Shown here: in pieces, positions 1 through 11,723 of the stretch
How the letters are laid out: each line of letters starts with the position of its first letter
Numbering within the stretch: position 1 is the first letter of the stretch
Assembly (NCBI GenBank): GCA_900074885.1
Contig: FJUW01000075.1
Coordinates: 62,001-126,000, forward strand
Reading direction: 5' to 3'
DNA: 64,000 nucleotides
DNA from: Rhynchosporium graminicola
Lineage: Eukaryota; Ascomycota; Leotiomycetes; Helotiales; Ploettnerulaceae
Position numbers and translations under genes: made by a program
Notes under the pieces: model-generated
The model's input: the letters and a program-made list of their open reading frames with translations, nothing else
The model's database searches: none
What the model was told of the DNA's origin: nothing

Positions 1-1
1 T

Positions 2-2464
2 GCTGACTTGATGGCCTACATGGTCAAGAATCCCGGTCTGATGCCCAGTGTGAGCAGTTTGAGGGCGGGTGATGTACAGTCGAAGCGGAAGATGATCACG
101 ATGATGCTAGATGGCTGCTGGAGATCCTGCATTGAAGCAGATTCGCTCACAAGGATTCCGTTTACTGCGGACGCGATCATTGCGAATCCACCTAGCTTTG
201 CACACGTCCATTGCGCTCAAGCTTTGGGTTGTCCTGTAAGTGAACTTAATCAAGTCATGAAAAACACTACAGTATCCCCACTGATACTTATGTGCCAGGT
301 CCATATAATGTTTACGATGCCTTGGTCGTGTACGCGAGACTTTCCACATCCGCTGGCCAATCTGAAATCGACGAATGAAGGCAAAGAAGTGCAGAGTGGG
401 CGATCAAATTATCTGTCCTACATGATTGTTGAGTGGATGACATGGCAAGGGTGAGGTCAACACTTCCAGCCTAAGGTCCTTCAATAATATTGATACCTCG
501 TCTAGTCTTGGAGATGTCATTAACAAGTGGAGAAAATCAATCGACCTGGAACCTATCCCCGAAACAGAAGGACCATTGCTAGTGGAGACGTTGAAGATTC
601 CGTTTACATACTGCTGGTCTCCAGCTCTCGTGGCAAAACCTCAAGATTGGCCTTCACATGTCGGTATGTCACTTTATACGACGCACGGTGATGCGAAATT
701 CCAACTGACATTGTCACCTTGCAGATGTGTGCGGGTTCTTTTTCAGAGATGCCCCCGATTTTACTCCTGATGCCGAGCTCGAACGATTTCTTCACAGCGG
801 CCCGTCGGCAGTTTACATTGGGTTTGGAAGTATTGTCATCGACGACCCAAACGAGATGACAGCAATGTTACTAGAAGCGGTACGATCGACTGGAGTTCGG
901 GCGTTAATTTCGCGCGGATGGAGTAAGTTGGGTGCTGGGCGAGAGAATGATTCACAGATACATTTCTTAGGAGATTGTCCACACGAGTGGCTCTTTCAGC
1001 ACGTTGCAGCTGTCGTTCATCATGGTGGAGCTGGAACAACGGCCTGCGGATTATTGAATGGGAGGCCGACTACCATTGTACCATTTTTCGGAGAGTGAGC
1101 CTTCTGATATATTCAAAATAACGACTATCTTGCTGACTTTAACCCCTTAGCCAACCTTTTTGGGGACACATGGTTGCAGCTGCAGGAGCAGGTCCTCGAC
1201 CATTGGCGTACAAAGAGCTGACGAGCCAGAAGATCGCTGATGCAATACAATTTTGCTTGAAACCAGAGGCACTTACTGCCGCTGCAGGAATTGCATTGAA
1301 GATGCGAAAGGAATCTGGAGTCAAAACAGCTGTCGAGTCATTCCATCGTGGACTGCCCGCAAAGAAAATGCAGTGTGAGGTTGTGAAGGGTCAGCCCGCA
1401 GTCTGGATCTACAAGTCCGGGAAGCGGCGTATACAACTGTCCAGGATCGGAGCGCAGATTCTTTCGGATCATTTGAGACTTGATCTGAAAAAGCTTCAAT
1501 TGTAGGCCCAATTCAACAGAACCATGTTCTTCAAGCGAGTACTAACATGGAAAAGCTATGAGGCAGCTCCGCAGGTCATAGAGATCAGACGTTGGGATCC
1601 CGTAACAGGAGCGGCATCGGCAGCTATAGGTATGCCAATGACGTTTTTAAAAGAAACTACTGGCATCATCACCAAACCATTCGCGGAGTATCAGAAGGCG
1701 AGAGAGCAGAACTTGTTGACGGCAAATGCGATCGCGCACAGAAACCTCGACAGCCGGAAGTCATCCTCAGACACTCTCGCTGGCCTCCAGCATTCTAGGG
1801 CAAGCAATTCGACTTCACCTGAGACTGCTGGGAAAATGACTGGCGGCCAGATAGCAGGAGCGATGATAGGAGCTTCTGTGAAGAGTCTCGGCAACGCCGT
1901 CGGGAAACCATGGAAGGGCTTCTTTGTTGATGTTCCGCTTGCCGTTGCAGATGGTCTGCATGCGATACCGAGAATGTACGACGAGGAAGTCACAGAGCGG
2001 GAGAAAATCACCGATATCAAAAGTGGAGTGGTAGTGGCTGGGAAGTCGTTCTTCAATGGCATTGCAGGCGGTCTTGCTGGGATCGTCATCGAGCCGTACA
2101 AAGGAGCGAAGAAAGAAGGAGTTTTGGGGGTCGCTAAAGGGCTAGGGAAGGGCTCACTTGGCTTGTTCACTAAGGCTGGATCAGGTAAGTGACTTTGAAT
2201 ATATGAGATGTGTGATAATTTGGATCGATGGCTAATCGATATTATACTGTAGCTGGCATTGGCCTGGTTGCGTATCCTGGACAAGGCATATGTAAGAGTG
2301 TTTACACGACATGGCATGCGAAGACGCGGAAACTCGTTGTAGCAAAGCGGATAGAAGAAGGTGAATTCATGTGGCAAAACGCAACCAGTAGTATGTATGA
2401 TGTGCCTGCGATTCTCGAGAGATTCCGTAACCCACGGAATGGTATTAATAAGGATTATATATAG
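2..2464 (+). CDS. GT1-family UDP-glycosyltransferase (sterol glucosyltransferase-like), 5' end outside window
   Basis: This is the C-terminal 701 residues of a fungal family-1 glycosyltransferase of the sterol 3-beta-glucosyltransferase type, which transfers sugar from a UDP donor to a lipid acceptor. Proposed exons are 2-235, 299-450, 506-663, 725-1094, 1151-1501, 1556-2184 and 2253-2464. Joined, they stay in one frame. Seen: FTMPWS followed by FPHPLAN, a nucleotide-sugar region with HHGGAGT (about 1018-1038), then PFFGDQPFWG across an intron. A long C-terminal extension contains the [10 protein letters not shown] motif typical of fungal homologues. The intron 1502-1555 (GTAGGC donor, ACTAAC branch, AAG acceptor) removes an in-frame TAG at 1503-1505 and restores KLQFYEAAP. 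Without it the frame stops. The N-terminal part, where GRAM/PH domains could lie, is not in the window. Family is certain; the acceptor lipid is inferred. Confidence 0.88.
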
Positions 2465-2868
2465 GATTTATTGTCAGTGAAAGCGAGAGGTATCGAGGAC
2501 TGGACTTCCACGGAGTAGATAGCTGTACTGTAGGTAATCAAGAGAGTCATTTTTGGCACTGAACTTAAATTTAAACTCTCGGATCTCATGAAAGGGACGC
2601 ATTGTTTTCTCGCACTTTGCCACTCTGCTTCTTTCGATGTCACGTCGTTGTTTTCATTTAGAGTTGAGACCCGCCTGCTCCACTCCGCTCCACCCCGCCC
2701 CGTCCCGTCCCGCAGAAGCTGCAGGCGTGACGCACGAACAGGACCCTGCATTGTATGGTGGATCTTTCTCGCTACTCGAATCGCAATAAATAAATGATAT
2801 AACCGTCGGTCGGTCACTTTGTTTATCTCGATCCATCTTCTGTCTCCTAACCACCTTACGCGCCGTAA

Positions 2869-4165
2869 ATGCCACCTTCCATGCCTTCACTTTCGGATGA
2901 TATACCAGTTGCAGTTGCAGCAGACTGTCTTTCTTCAATATCGGAATCGAGTTTGACATCTTCTACCATGAGATCAGCTGCAGATGCAGATGCAGTCGCA
3001 GGTGCGGGTCAGGGAACCCATGTTCTGTCTATTCAGGATCTTTCTGCCCATGATCCGCCAGACCCCCACCATGAACCGGACCAGAAACGAAGAAAGCTCG
3101 CAGATCCCGAAAATACCTCAATCGCTGGGTCACTGGATCTGCCTCTGGCGCTGATTGAAAATATTGGCAGGACTCTTGCTATTGGAGGAACTGGGATGGT
3201 GTTGAGATATACATCGGGTTTGGTTTTAAAAGTCGTACGTTGACGCCCATCTTACGGGCCTTTCCCTCCCTCTCCTCGCCTTCTCAACTATCATCAATAG
3301 AGTGGAAAGGACAATGTTTGTTTGATGTAGGTAAAGTCAAGAAGATGTTTGCAGAAACTAAAGCCCAACTTGTGAGCTTCATAACAACAACATTTCACTT
3401 CACGTCCTATGCTGACATATACAGGCAATTAAATTCCTGGAAAAACATTTGGAACAACTTACCTCAATCAACACCGACTCCCCAGAAAAACCTCAAATTC
3501 TCAACCAGGAACTTCTCTACCCTATCCTACGTGCTACCAAAGCCCTTCCACATCCTGCTAGCGATCTGATTCTCAAGACTCTTCTACCCCACCTCTGTCC
3601 AACCCCGAGCATAGATCTCATCGATCTAATCCTCTCTATCTTCTCTCGCATCTGCATACTCAAGCCGGCACGCCTGCAGATCAACAAATGGCTTCACAAC
3701 TTCACCACCACCTCCCCGGCTCCTCTATCCGATCCTGCCGACTATCGCGAAATACTCATCTGCCTCTATCTCTATAAAGCAGAAGTCGTGTCCAGAGGCA
3801 ACTATCCGACGAGATTGGCCGTCACAACCCTTGGCTTAGCTCTAGACACAATGAAAGAGTGCGCAGCGGTCCCTGGAGGTGATCTACGTTTACTGGATAC
3901 CGCACGACAGCTTTCACTTCTGCTACTTGGGGAAAAGAGAGAAGAGGCGTGGAAGCTTTGGAATGATTGTATTTCTACCCTAGAGAGGGATGAGGGAGGG
4001 ACGGAGTCAGGAGAGGGAGAGGTAGGGGCAGTAATGAAAGAGGACGAGAAGAAAGAGAGGAGAGTGGAGAAGGAGAGAAGATCTGGGTCTGGTGATTACA
4101 AAAATGCTAGTGCAGAAGCGTGTACACTATTACGAAGGTGGAGGAGAGATCTAGGAAAGAGATGA
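2869..4165 (+). CDS. Unrecognised protein, about 391 aa
   Basis: Three exons fit: 2869-3234, 3303-3371 and 3425-4165, with introns of 68 and 53 nt. The joined frame is open for 391 residues. I do not recognise the family. The first 80 residues are low complexity (Ser, Ala, Asp rich) with a basic KRRK patch. A helical, Leu-rich middle follows (residues about 140-300, e.g. AIKFLEKHLEQL). The C-terminal 60 residues are charged and Glu/Lys/Arg rich, ending in ACTLLRRWRRDLGKR. The KRRK patch could be a nuclear localisation signal, which is inference. No signal peptide or membrane segment is visible. The start ATG follows a purine-rich context and no better upstream ATG in frame was found. Confidence 0.6.
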
Positions 4166-5274
4166 GATGGAATTACATTCTTGTAGAAATAGAAGAAATA
4201 TGTATGAGAAAGCGAGGTACAGATATACCCTTTGTGCTATTTGCGAAGTGTGAAGGCCTCGGAAAAGAAGTATTTTATGTATTAATGTACCAATGATAGA
4301 GCGAGGGATGTTATGACTCTATAAGATTTCTTTTCCCGGCCCCTAGAGGTTGACACAGTAAACTGTTAGCATAATCCTGATACTATATGATAAATATATC
4401 TCTATACTTCTCTCAGCTATCTCGATTCGATTCACGATGTCAGGGCGATGCTTTTTATTCCATAAAATATCCAGTAGCATATATAACTATAAATGCGCCC
4501 AGTTCCTACTCTTAACAGATATCCTTATTCAATTCAATTTCAAATTAAGCACAATATATTATGCAATTCATTTCAGCTATTCTTACTGTAGCTATAGCCT
4601 ATAAAAGATATATGAAAGCAAAAGCGACGCCTTTCTTCGCCTTTACCAACATATCAAACCACTTAGACGGCAAGGAAAATGAAATTTCCTATAATGCAAC
4701 TTTCCCTCTTCAAGCAGTAAGTAGGTACAAAAATAAGAAGACAAATTTATTGATACCCTAAAATACGACTGGTTGGGTGGAAGCGGAATGGGATGCACTC
4801 TTTATGGTAATGTGATGCGGATAATGTCCTACGCTACATTGACACTTATGATAGCATTTACTTCAAGTAGGGATTAAGAGGTTGGTTATGAATAGCGTAG
4901 ATAGATAAAACTACCTAGGAATCTAAAGCTAATGTAGGTAAGGAACTTTAGTCTTCATTTAATATTCGCAGCGAGTTTATTGGTTTGTTTGGTTGAATAA
5001 TGTCAGATCTAAGCCACACCGAATTAGTCGATTGATGGATTCTAGTCGTCACGATCGCCGTGGGGGTGTTGTAAACAAGTTCCTCCATCACGCTTCAAGC
5101 CACACGTTCTTCGTTCTCTGCTCCTTCCTCGGTAATGACAATCAGTCCCTGATTTGCAGACGCTTTCCTGCGATCTTGATAAAATACTATTCCAGGAAAA
5201 GCTACAATCCAGTATTATAGTTTTTGAATCTCGCTAGGAAAAAGAAAAAACTCAAGATCAACATGAGGACTCCG
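4166..5274. other. AT-rich intergenic stretch
   Basis: Mostly AT-rich sequence with no strong gene. It contains one short candidate ORF at 4561-4761, listed separately. The stretch after 4760 has no reading frame that I could support. Confidence 0.5.
4561..4761 (+). CDS. Possible small secreted protein or remnant
   Basis: A 66-residue ORF begins MQFISAILTVAIA, which resembles a short secretion signal. It is preceded by a CAATTTCAAATTAAGCAC-like leader, common before fungal secreted-protein genes. A GTAAGT at about 4718 could be a splice donor, so the ORF end may be intronic. The body has no cysteines and no recognisable domain. It may equally be a chance ORF or a decayed effector-like gene. 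I infer secretion only from the N-terminus. Confidence 0.2.
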   Translation: MQFISAILTVAIAYKRYMKAKATPFFAFTNISNHLDGKENEISYNATFPLQAVSRYKNKKTNLLIP

Positions 5275-6418
5275 ACTGAATATCCAGACCTATTAACGAA
5301 CGTCTCCAATCCCACATCGAAGCAGCTAACAATCAAGAACACGACGCTGATTCAAAGACATCCACAAAAAGCACCCTCTTCCCAAAAATCGGAGGCAAAA
5401 TCGAAGATCTGATCCGAAACTATCATAAGGTAAACCATGTAGATCCTACTATGCCACCGAGCAAAACCAACGGTTTCAACCCTGACATACCAAATTTGAT
5501 CACTCTAGTGGTGCAGTGAAGCTTCGCGGCACACATGCAGATATCGCAATTTACCACGATAACACGATTCGACTGCAATCGAGGAACCGGTTGGGTTTGA
5601 GTCCGGAGGATGATATTCATGGCGTTGCTGGACATTTGGGTCCTCTGAGAAGCAATATGTTGCGATGGAGAGATAACATATTAGATAGGTTCAGGGCACT
5701 GAATCCTGGAGCGGAGGTATTGGACGGACATCCTGTTATTATTGCAGGGGATGGGTTGGGCCAGGTGTTCAAAGAGGCGCCACGCTTGGATTGCAGAAGC
5801 TAGAGAAGAGAATAATCGTCATCATTTCCATCGCGATCAACGTTAAATGGTACTCGACGAAGCATACTCAGAGATCGAGGATGGCAAAGCAGGAATCTTC
5901 AATATCTCTTGAAGCGGCTTCTACCACGAAGTGCTGAATATTAGAAATCCTGAGCCGTGTTCAAAAAGGATGAAGGATCTCACCTTGGCGGTCGAGAAAG
6001 AATGTCCGTTTAGGAAGACGTTTGGTGTTTCCGGTGTTGGCGAAGGTATCGTCTGTAAAGCCGCACCGCCGTTGGGAGAAGATGCTAGATTCTGGGTGAA
6101 GACAAAGGGACCTTTGCATAATGTCAGTAAGAAGGAGAAGATGGACAAAGTGCCATCGAATATGGATGCGAGAGAGAAGGCCAAGGCTTTCGCTGAGGCT
6201 GCGGTGACAGAGTTGAGGTTGCGACAAGGCTGGGATTACCTGGTCGAGATGGGGATGAGAGGAATTCGAAAGCTAAACCGAAGATCATAAAATGGGTAAT
6301 TGAAGATGTGATGCTCGAAGAGAAAAGTATCATTGAGGAAATGGAGGTGGATATGAGCTTGTTGAAGCAAGCTTGTTGAAGCAAGCTCTTGGGAAGATGG
6401 CGAGAGATTGGGTTTGAA
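5275..6418 (+). pseudogene. Decayed RNA-ligase-domain protein
   Basis: Fragments in different frames match the fungal RNA-ligase-like family (nucleotidyltransferase fold, related to phage-type RNA ligases). Recognisable pieces in order: TLFPKIGGKIEDLIRNYH near 5380, KLRGTHADIAIYHDN near 5516, QSRNRLGLSPEDDIHG, NPEPCSKRMKDLTLAVEKE near 5945, GEGIVCKA, FWVKTKGPLHNVS and KIIKWVIEDVMLEEKS near 6290. The motif I lysine is kept, but the residue that is His in relatives (KLHGTN) is Arg. Lesions: frame changes near 5500, 5770 and 5850, TGA at 5910-5912 where relatives have Arg, a frameshift near 6257, and a short tandem duplication near 6355-6390 that creates another TGA. With so many breaks it cannot be a working gene. 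The 5' limit is uncertain. Confidence 0.8.
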
Positions 6419-6695
6419 GACATTGAAGGAGGAGGGGATAGCCTGAAGCGCATAGAAATCCCATAATGCGAGAGCACAGGCGAGAGAAGTAGCTGTACAA
6501 TTTTGTGAATCAAGTAGAGTCCAGAAATGGATGCTGTTTTCTTTATCGGAGCTTACATACAGATGAAACACCGTTATCATGATCGATAAAGCATCATTTC
6601 TGAAATGCAAGCAACTCATTTCGAATTCGTCATTTCATTTCTCGTACTAATGCTTCGTGCTAAATAACTCTAAATTCATCCCGTGAATGCATCCC

Positions 6696-7913
6696 TTAGC
6701 TTTCCCTCAGCAGTGGGCCAACCTTGATTGGCTTCGCAACCGTGAATTGCTCACGCTCTGGCAGTTTTTCTGGACACCAATATACCATCGCATATCTGAG
6801 CAAATGAGCATATGTACCAGGCACTATATCACTACCAGGGTTTTTCCTCCACAGACTCCCCAGAGTTTCAGAGAAGACTCTCAGGATCATACCGTGAGCC
6901 AATTTGAACCCAAAGCTGTTGGTCAGGCAAGAATTCACAATTTCTCTCGCCTTAACCTGATCCTCGGTCTCATTGGCTCCTGCTATCGGCAAGCTCAACA
7001 AATCGAAAGCCTTTTGCCCGTTCCAATCCGTGTGGGCGTTGATCAATTGAGCTCCATTGATGAAATCGATCGCGTAAACGCGATCCCTGATATACTCAGG
7101 ACCATTCCATCCTCCTTCTTCATCTACCAATCCCATCACTAACGAGAAGACTTGACCCTGGATGATGTAATCGGTCAACATCTTACTGGTCTCTACCTCA
7201 TCATGTTTCCCCTGCTCATCATCGATCGCAAAGCTGCCTCCCATCAAGGGCACCCCTTTCAACAGATGGTTCGCATGCATGCCTTCTGTGCTGGTCTTCC
7301 CCTCCCACAATTTCAAGAGAAGGCGGTGCGCACGTTTGAATAGCGGATTGTTCTTCTCGCAGCAGAGGAAGTAGTTGGTAAGACCATACTCATCCGGTTT
7401 TCCGCTGTGGTATGAGAGAATCTCATACCCCGACGAGGGGTCGCCGACAGTTTGGTTCCATAGTGCATCAAGATCCCCAATTTGCATGAAGCCAACATCT
7501 GTGTACACTCCACCGTACGTCAAGAGTAATGGCAAACGCACGAGATCGCTCGTGTGTTGTAAAGCATAAGTGCCCGTCAGAGTCTCCTTGGCGAACGCGT
7601 CCGGGAATAAAGTTGGATTATGGATATCGAGGAATCTTTCAATGTTCCGAGAAGAGCCAGGCTGCTTGTCGATCACATAGATTGTCCAACCGGCCTTTGA
7701 GAAACGACGGTGCCAGGCTCGAACAGTACGCTGAGTGTACGGGTGCATAGTCTCGTAGCCGCTGTGCCAGAAGAAAAATATGTTCTTGGAACCGGATATA
7801 AGCTTTGGATGAAGAATATCATCGTCGATTTCTGGGTCTGGGCGAAGATCGAGTTCCCCACTGGGGATGGCATGGATACCCGCGGGTATGAGATATTGAG
7901 ATGGATTAGCCAT
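6696..7913 (-). CDS. Capsule-synthesis-type (Caps_synth) glycosyltransferase, single exon
   Basis: An uninterrupted 405-residue frame. Residues 45-52 (IFFFWHSG) and 120-141 (HTSDLVRLPLLLTYGGVYTD, then VG) match the fungal capsular-polysaccharide-synthesis/OCH1-like glycosyltransferase fold (GT32-type). There the GG-x-x-x-D block binds the nucleotide sugar. The usual DxD reads D139-V-G here, as in Caps_synth members. No signal peptide is obvious, so the protein is probably cytosolic or peripherally membrane bound. It is intact, although it lies between two decayed genes on the opposite strand. The sugar and acceptor cannot be read from sequence. Confidence 0.8.
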   Translation of the reverse strand: MANPSQYLIPAGIHAIPSGELDLRPDPEIDDDILHPKLISGSKNIFFFWHSGYETMHPYTQRTVRAWHRRFSKAGWTIYVIDKQPGSSRNIERFLDIHNPTLFPDAFAKETLTGTYALQHTSDLVRLPLLLTYGGVYTDVGFMQIGDLDALWNQTVGDPSSGYEILSYHSGKPDEYGLTNYFLCCEKNNPLFKRAHRLLLKLWEGKTSTEGMHANHLLKGVPLMGGSFAIDDEQGKHDEVETSKMLTDYIIQGQVFSLVMGLVDEEGGWNGPEYIRDRVYAIDFINGAQLINAHTDWNGQKAFDLLSLPIAGANETEDQVKAREIVNSCLTNSFGFKLAHGMILRVFSETLGSLWRKNPGSDIVPGTYAHLLRYAMVYWCPEKLPEREQFTVAKPIKVGPLLRES

Positions 7914-8749
7914 TCCGTGAATCTTTATTTTTGAGCGCTATGTCCCTGTGACATTGTTGGACGTAGTCGAGATATTGGGTGGGGGCTACTCTGGTTGGGA
8001 TTAATTGCTTGAAGCGCTCAGCTAGGTTGCAATTTATGATTGCGAAGAAAGGGATGCTGGCTTCGCCATGTAGATGATTGCTTAACCGCAAAGCTGTTCA
8101 CTATCGGGACTGAAGTCTTTTATGTGCTTAGCAGCCAAGTAAACAATGAAGCGAGGGCAGCGAGGGCTATGCAGCTAGCTAGCGTTCGTAAGAGTCAGGA
8201 TGAGTCGACTGGGCAGTAAGGTGAAGATCACTCACGTGATAAAGACAAGTACATTGATGTGAGTGCTCTGCACTCAGTGGTACTAACCTATAATACAGTG
8301 ATTGGAAATAGTCAGCTTTCATTAGTCGTCTTATCTCTCTTTCAGCTGTTATACTGACGACTTACATTCGAAACCGGGTGTCAATAAGCATGACTTGATC
8401 ACGCGTGTGATAGTGCGTCTTGGCTGACAAAACTCGACTTCAAATCAGTTGAAGAAGAGTAGGCAGCACTTCAACATTAACATCAGTGGCTGGCAGAGTT
8501 GATCTTCATGAGAATGATGAGCGCCATCTCAACACAAGTACAGCATGTTGAGTTATACTCACGTGACGACGTGCAACTATTATGAGTTGAAATGCAAGTG
8601 GCCGGGAGAGTCACATATGCGCTGAGTAAATACGCAATGGTTCATCCATCTTTCTTGAATTCCTATCAATGCGTTATAAGCTTTTTTGAGACATATCCTT
8701 CCCCGTTCCTGAGCTATGTTTGTAAGAGCAACTGCTAACGAGCCCCTCT
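7914..8749. other. Intergenic, no gene seen
   Basis: It carries several CACGTGA-type sites (for example near 8233 and 8561) that could be regulatory for the minus-strand glycosyltransferase. I find no supported reading frame. Confidence 0.4.
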
Positions 8750-11045
8750 TACGTAGGTGTCAGAAGCTCAGTGGTGATGCCCCAAACGAGGCTAAAGTTG
8801 ATATGATATACGTCAAGGCCGCAAGAGAAAGGTTAGATGCATCTTTGGAGGTAAACGCGAGATGTGCTTGACTTGGTTGTCCAGAGGATCAACCTGTCTG
8901 ACGCAGACTAAGCTGTCGAGCCAGATTCCAAGGCCCAGACAAGTTGAGGCTGAGGAATATGTGCCGCTGTAAGAACGAGTTACACAGCTGGAGACTCGTC
9001 TCAATGCTCAGACATCTCGGAACAGGACAGCAGCTACCATCCAGCACAGTGTCAGCCACGGAAGCTCGGAAAACTCAAGGGATTGGAAGCGCGAGAAGAT
9101 GAACCACAGGTTATCGGCCAAGGATCAGAAAGCAAAGAATCATTGCACCACAACGGCCTTGATCTTGGGACAGATAGGCCTGTTGGTTCGCTTTCGAATA
9201 AAGCAATTGTGTGATTCCATATCCCATATCCTTCATCTCTTATCAACATTTGTTGATTCAGTGACCCCACAGTGGAAGCAAAAGCCTGTGAGAGTCAGCG
9301 CTCTCGATCAATCGAGTGAACTTCCATCGACCAATGGATGACTGGAGTGGACTTCCCTGGTATTTGATAAGCTTTGTAAAGACCTTCCGCCACCAAGGCT
9401 TTTGGCAATAATAGGGAGCACTACCAGTTCCTGGTAGGATGCGTGGCAAGAAGCCATCAGCTCGCAGTTCTGAATCCAAATACTGATATCAATCAGGAGA
9501 GCGGTTGGAAGCTGGCTTAAACATAAACTGTTGCGTGTGAACCTGCATGCCCTGCAAGACGCTATCAGCTGGGCTTTGACTTTCAGTGATCCGTCCGTTA
9601 CTGCTCCAGGCATTTTTCTATATGGGACGTGTCTTCAGCAATTAGACTCCCGTTCAACACGATTCTATTATACGCCAAATTGATCAGCGTCCGGGCGTGT
9701 TGTTCCATGCCACTTTGATCGAGTGCATTGCTTGATCGTCATCAGCAATGATATCTAAATTCAGAAGCCGGCATTGAAGTGCTGAGAATGACAGCAAAGA
9801 TATACGTGGACCTTTGGCCGTTGAAGAGCGCCTGGATACTACATCATCCAGCCACCTCCCATGCGCAACTTCTTGGTATGCATCTGCCCTATCGAGCAAA
9901 TCGAGGAACAGGTAGCGAAATAACCGTTCGACACGATATGTGGTTCGTAACGTGTGAACGAGATATATACACACGAGTCTGTCACTGGGACTCCCTTAAC
10001 GCTGCAAATCGGCAAACAATCTTGCCGAACATTTGCAGTGAGGGGGCCAGCTTGAGATACTTCCAGTTCCAATTGATTTGCCTCTACGGGCGAATTTTGG
10101 CCCGGAAGCAAATGGGATTGGCATAATCGATCTGCCAGGCCCAGGATATTGGGGGCGACATCGAATCAGTAGCGAGTCAAATGTCCCCTCAATTTTGGGA
10201 CGCGCCCATGGCACTTCAAATAGGCAGGACTGATGTCACGGTACATATGGGCCGTCTGGTATGTCATCTCTGGTTCTATGAAGCAAAGGTGCTGCTTCAC
10301 CAATCACTCATGATACAGTCACTCGAAGTTCATCAAATTCTATACCATCGCGTTGCATGCTTGGTTGCATGTCGAGAGACCCTGAGGATATACCACTTGA
10401 TGCGATCCAAGTCAATACCAGCGTTTGACATGATCAATATCGTAGACTACCGAGCGTTAATTTGTGCGGTCATCACCCTGCTTGGTATTCTTGGATATGG
10501 TAACAGTAAGCCACCAGCGCTATCCCTCATAACAACGAATGAGAACGAATTCGAGATTGTTGAATCAAGTATACCAATACTACGACTAACCTCGAGAAAT
10601 TCAAACAACACGAGGGCTTTACAAGCGGTTCAGGGCTTGGATGCACTGGCCATGCTGGTTCGATACTCCACTGGCCGAGACAAGACTGGCCACTGTACGG
10701 TACTAAAAGGAGGACACAATCCCATTCGTAAAATTCGCTGTGCCTGGCTCTGGATTCATCACAATTACACCTAGGAAACTCCTCGCTAGCAACAGTTGCC
10801 AACTTGCAGAATTAAGATGCTGTTCTGGTGCCTCCTACCTTCTTTCTGAATGATCTCTCGGGGGCTGCTTCATCTTCTCCACCTGTACCAACAGAAGAAG
10901 TTGGACAGGTTCCGAATTTTGCTACCGCTGTCGACATCGATATTTCTATGATGTATCCTGGATTAGATCAATATGTTCGGCAAGGAACTAGATGATGATG
11001 GGCGTGGCTAGCCGATCTTGATACCGCAGGGATGGTATAGCCTTA
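8750..11045 (+). pseudogene. Decayed Zn2Cys6 fungal transcription factor
   Basis: Pieces of a fungal binuclear-zinc-cluster regulator lie in order but in broken frames. Near 8755 a degenerate cluster (RCQKLSGDAP..AKVD) runs into MIYVKAARERLDASLEVNA, the usual linker and coiled-coil start, with most cluster cysteines gone. Between 9060 and 9780 only short fragments remain. From 9779 a single frame continues to 10774 apart from TAA at 10124-10126. It includes DIGGDIESVASQMSPQFWD and a long helical segment (CRETLRIYHLMRSKSIPAFD) typical of the C-terminal half of the fungal-specific TF domain. A further frameshift near 10700 leads to KFAVPGSGFITITPRK, equivalent to the conserved KI.IP.FGTI block. 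Loss of zinc ligands plus many stops means no function as a DNA-binding activator. Confidence 0.7.
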
Positions 11046-11723
11046 TTGCAACCGTCAAGCATAACGAACAGCTATCAGAGAAGATCAGCTGGAGCACAGA
11101 TTACCGTGACCAATCTTTGAGCATGAGAATGACAAGTTCCAGCAGTGTCCTCCTCAAGATGAATAAATGGAGGACCTGAGCCTGACTGTCACGCCATCTG
11201 AAGTGTCTACTGCCTTCTATGGGACGATGACTTTTCATTTCGATCATTGTCCGGTAACGCCGGAATTTCGCAACATCAGGTGACACCTGTGGTAGATACA
11301 TTGGTCCTAGACAATTATCCGGCACCGCACCAATCCTACTCGATCTACCCTAACGTCAGCGTAACCGAGCAAGTGCCTACACTAAGCGATGATAATACCA
11401 TGTTGGCTCACGAGATAACTTCACCACAGCCATTCACATAGATAAAGGGAACTCGAGCCGGACCTCAACTTTATTCTCGGTGTGTTCTACGTTGCTTCTA
11501 GTGAAAGTGTCCAGCGATAACCAACGACCAATTCTACAGTCGTCAACCTAGTAGGTGACGTTCATATGTCTAGCTCCGGTAACTTGTCGTCTAAGCACGA
11601 TCATTTCCTCATTCCTCGAATATGCGACAAGGACACTTCTCTTCCTTCAATTGTGCGCAATACAAAACTCCCAGGATACCTCTTACGAACACATTTTAAT
11701 CTACCTTGTCAAGTATATCCCCT
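11046..11723. other. Intergenic, no gene supported
   Basis: Short ORFs only. An open stretch at 11247-11441 shows no recognisable domain. The end probably holds the promoter of the RING/NF-X1 gene. Confidence 0.35.

Noticed and set aside
9684..9974. Minus-strand 96-codon ORF in the TF pseudogene
   Set aside because: Antisense shadow of the TF domain; the plus strand gives the recognisable family segments.
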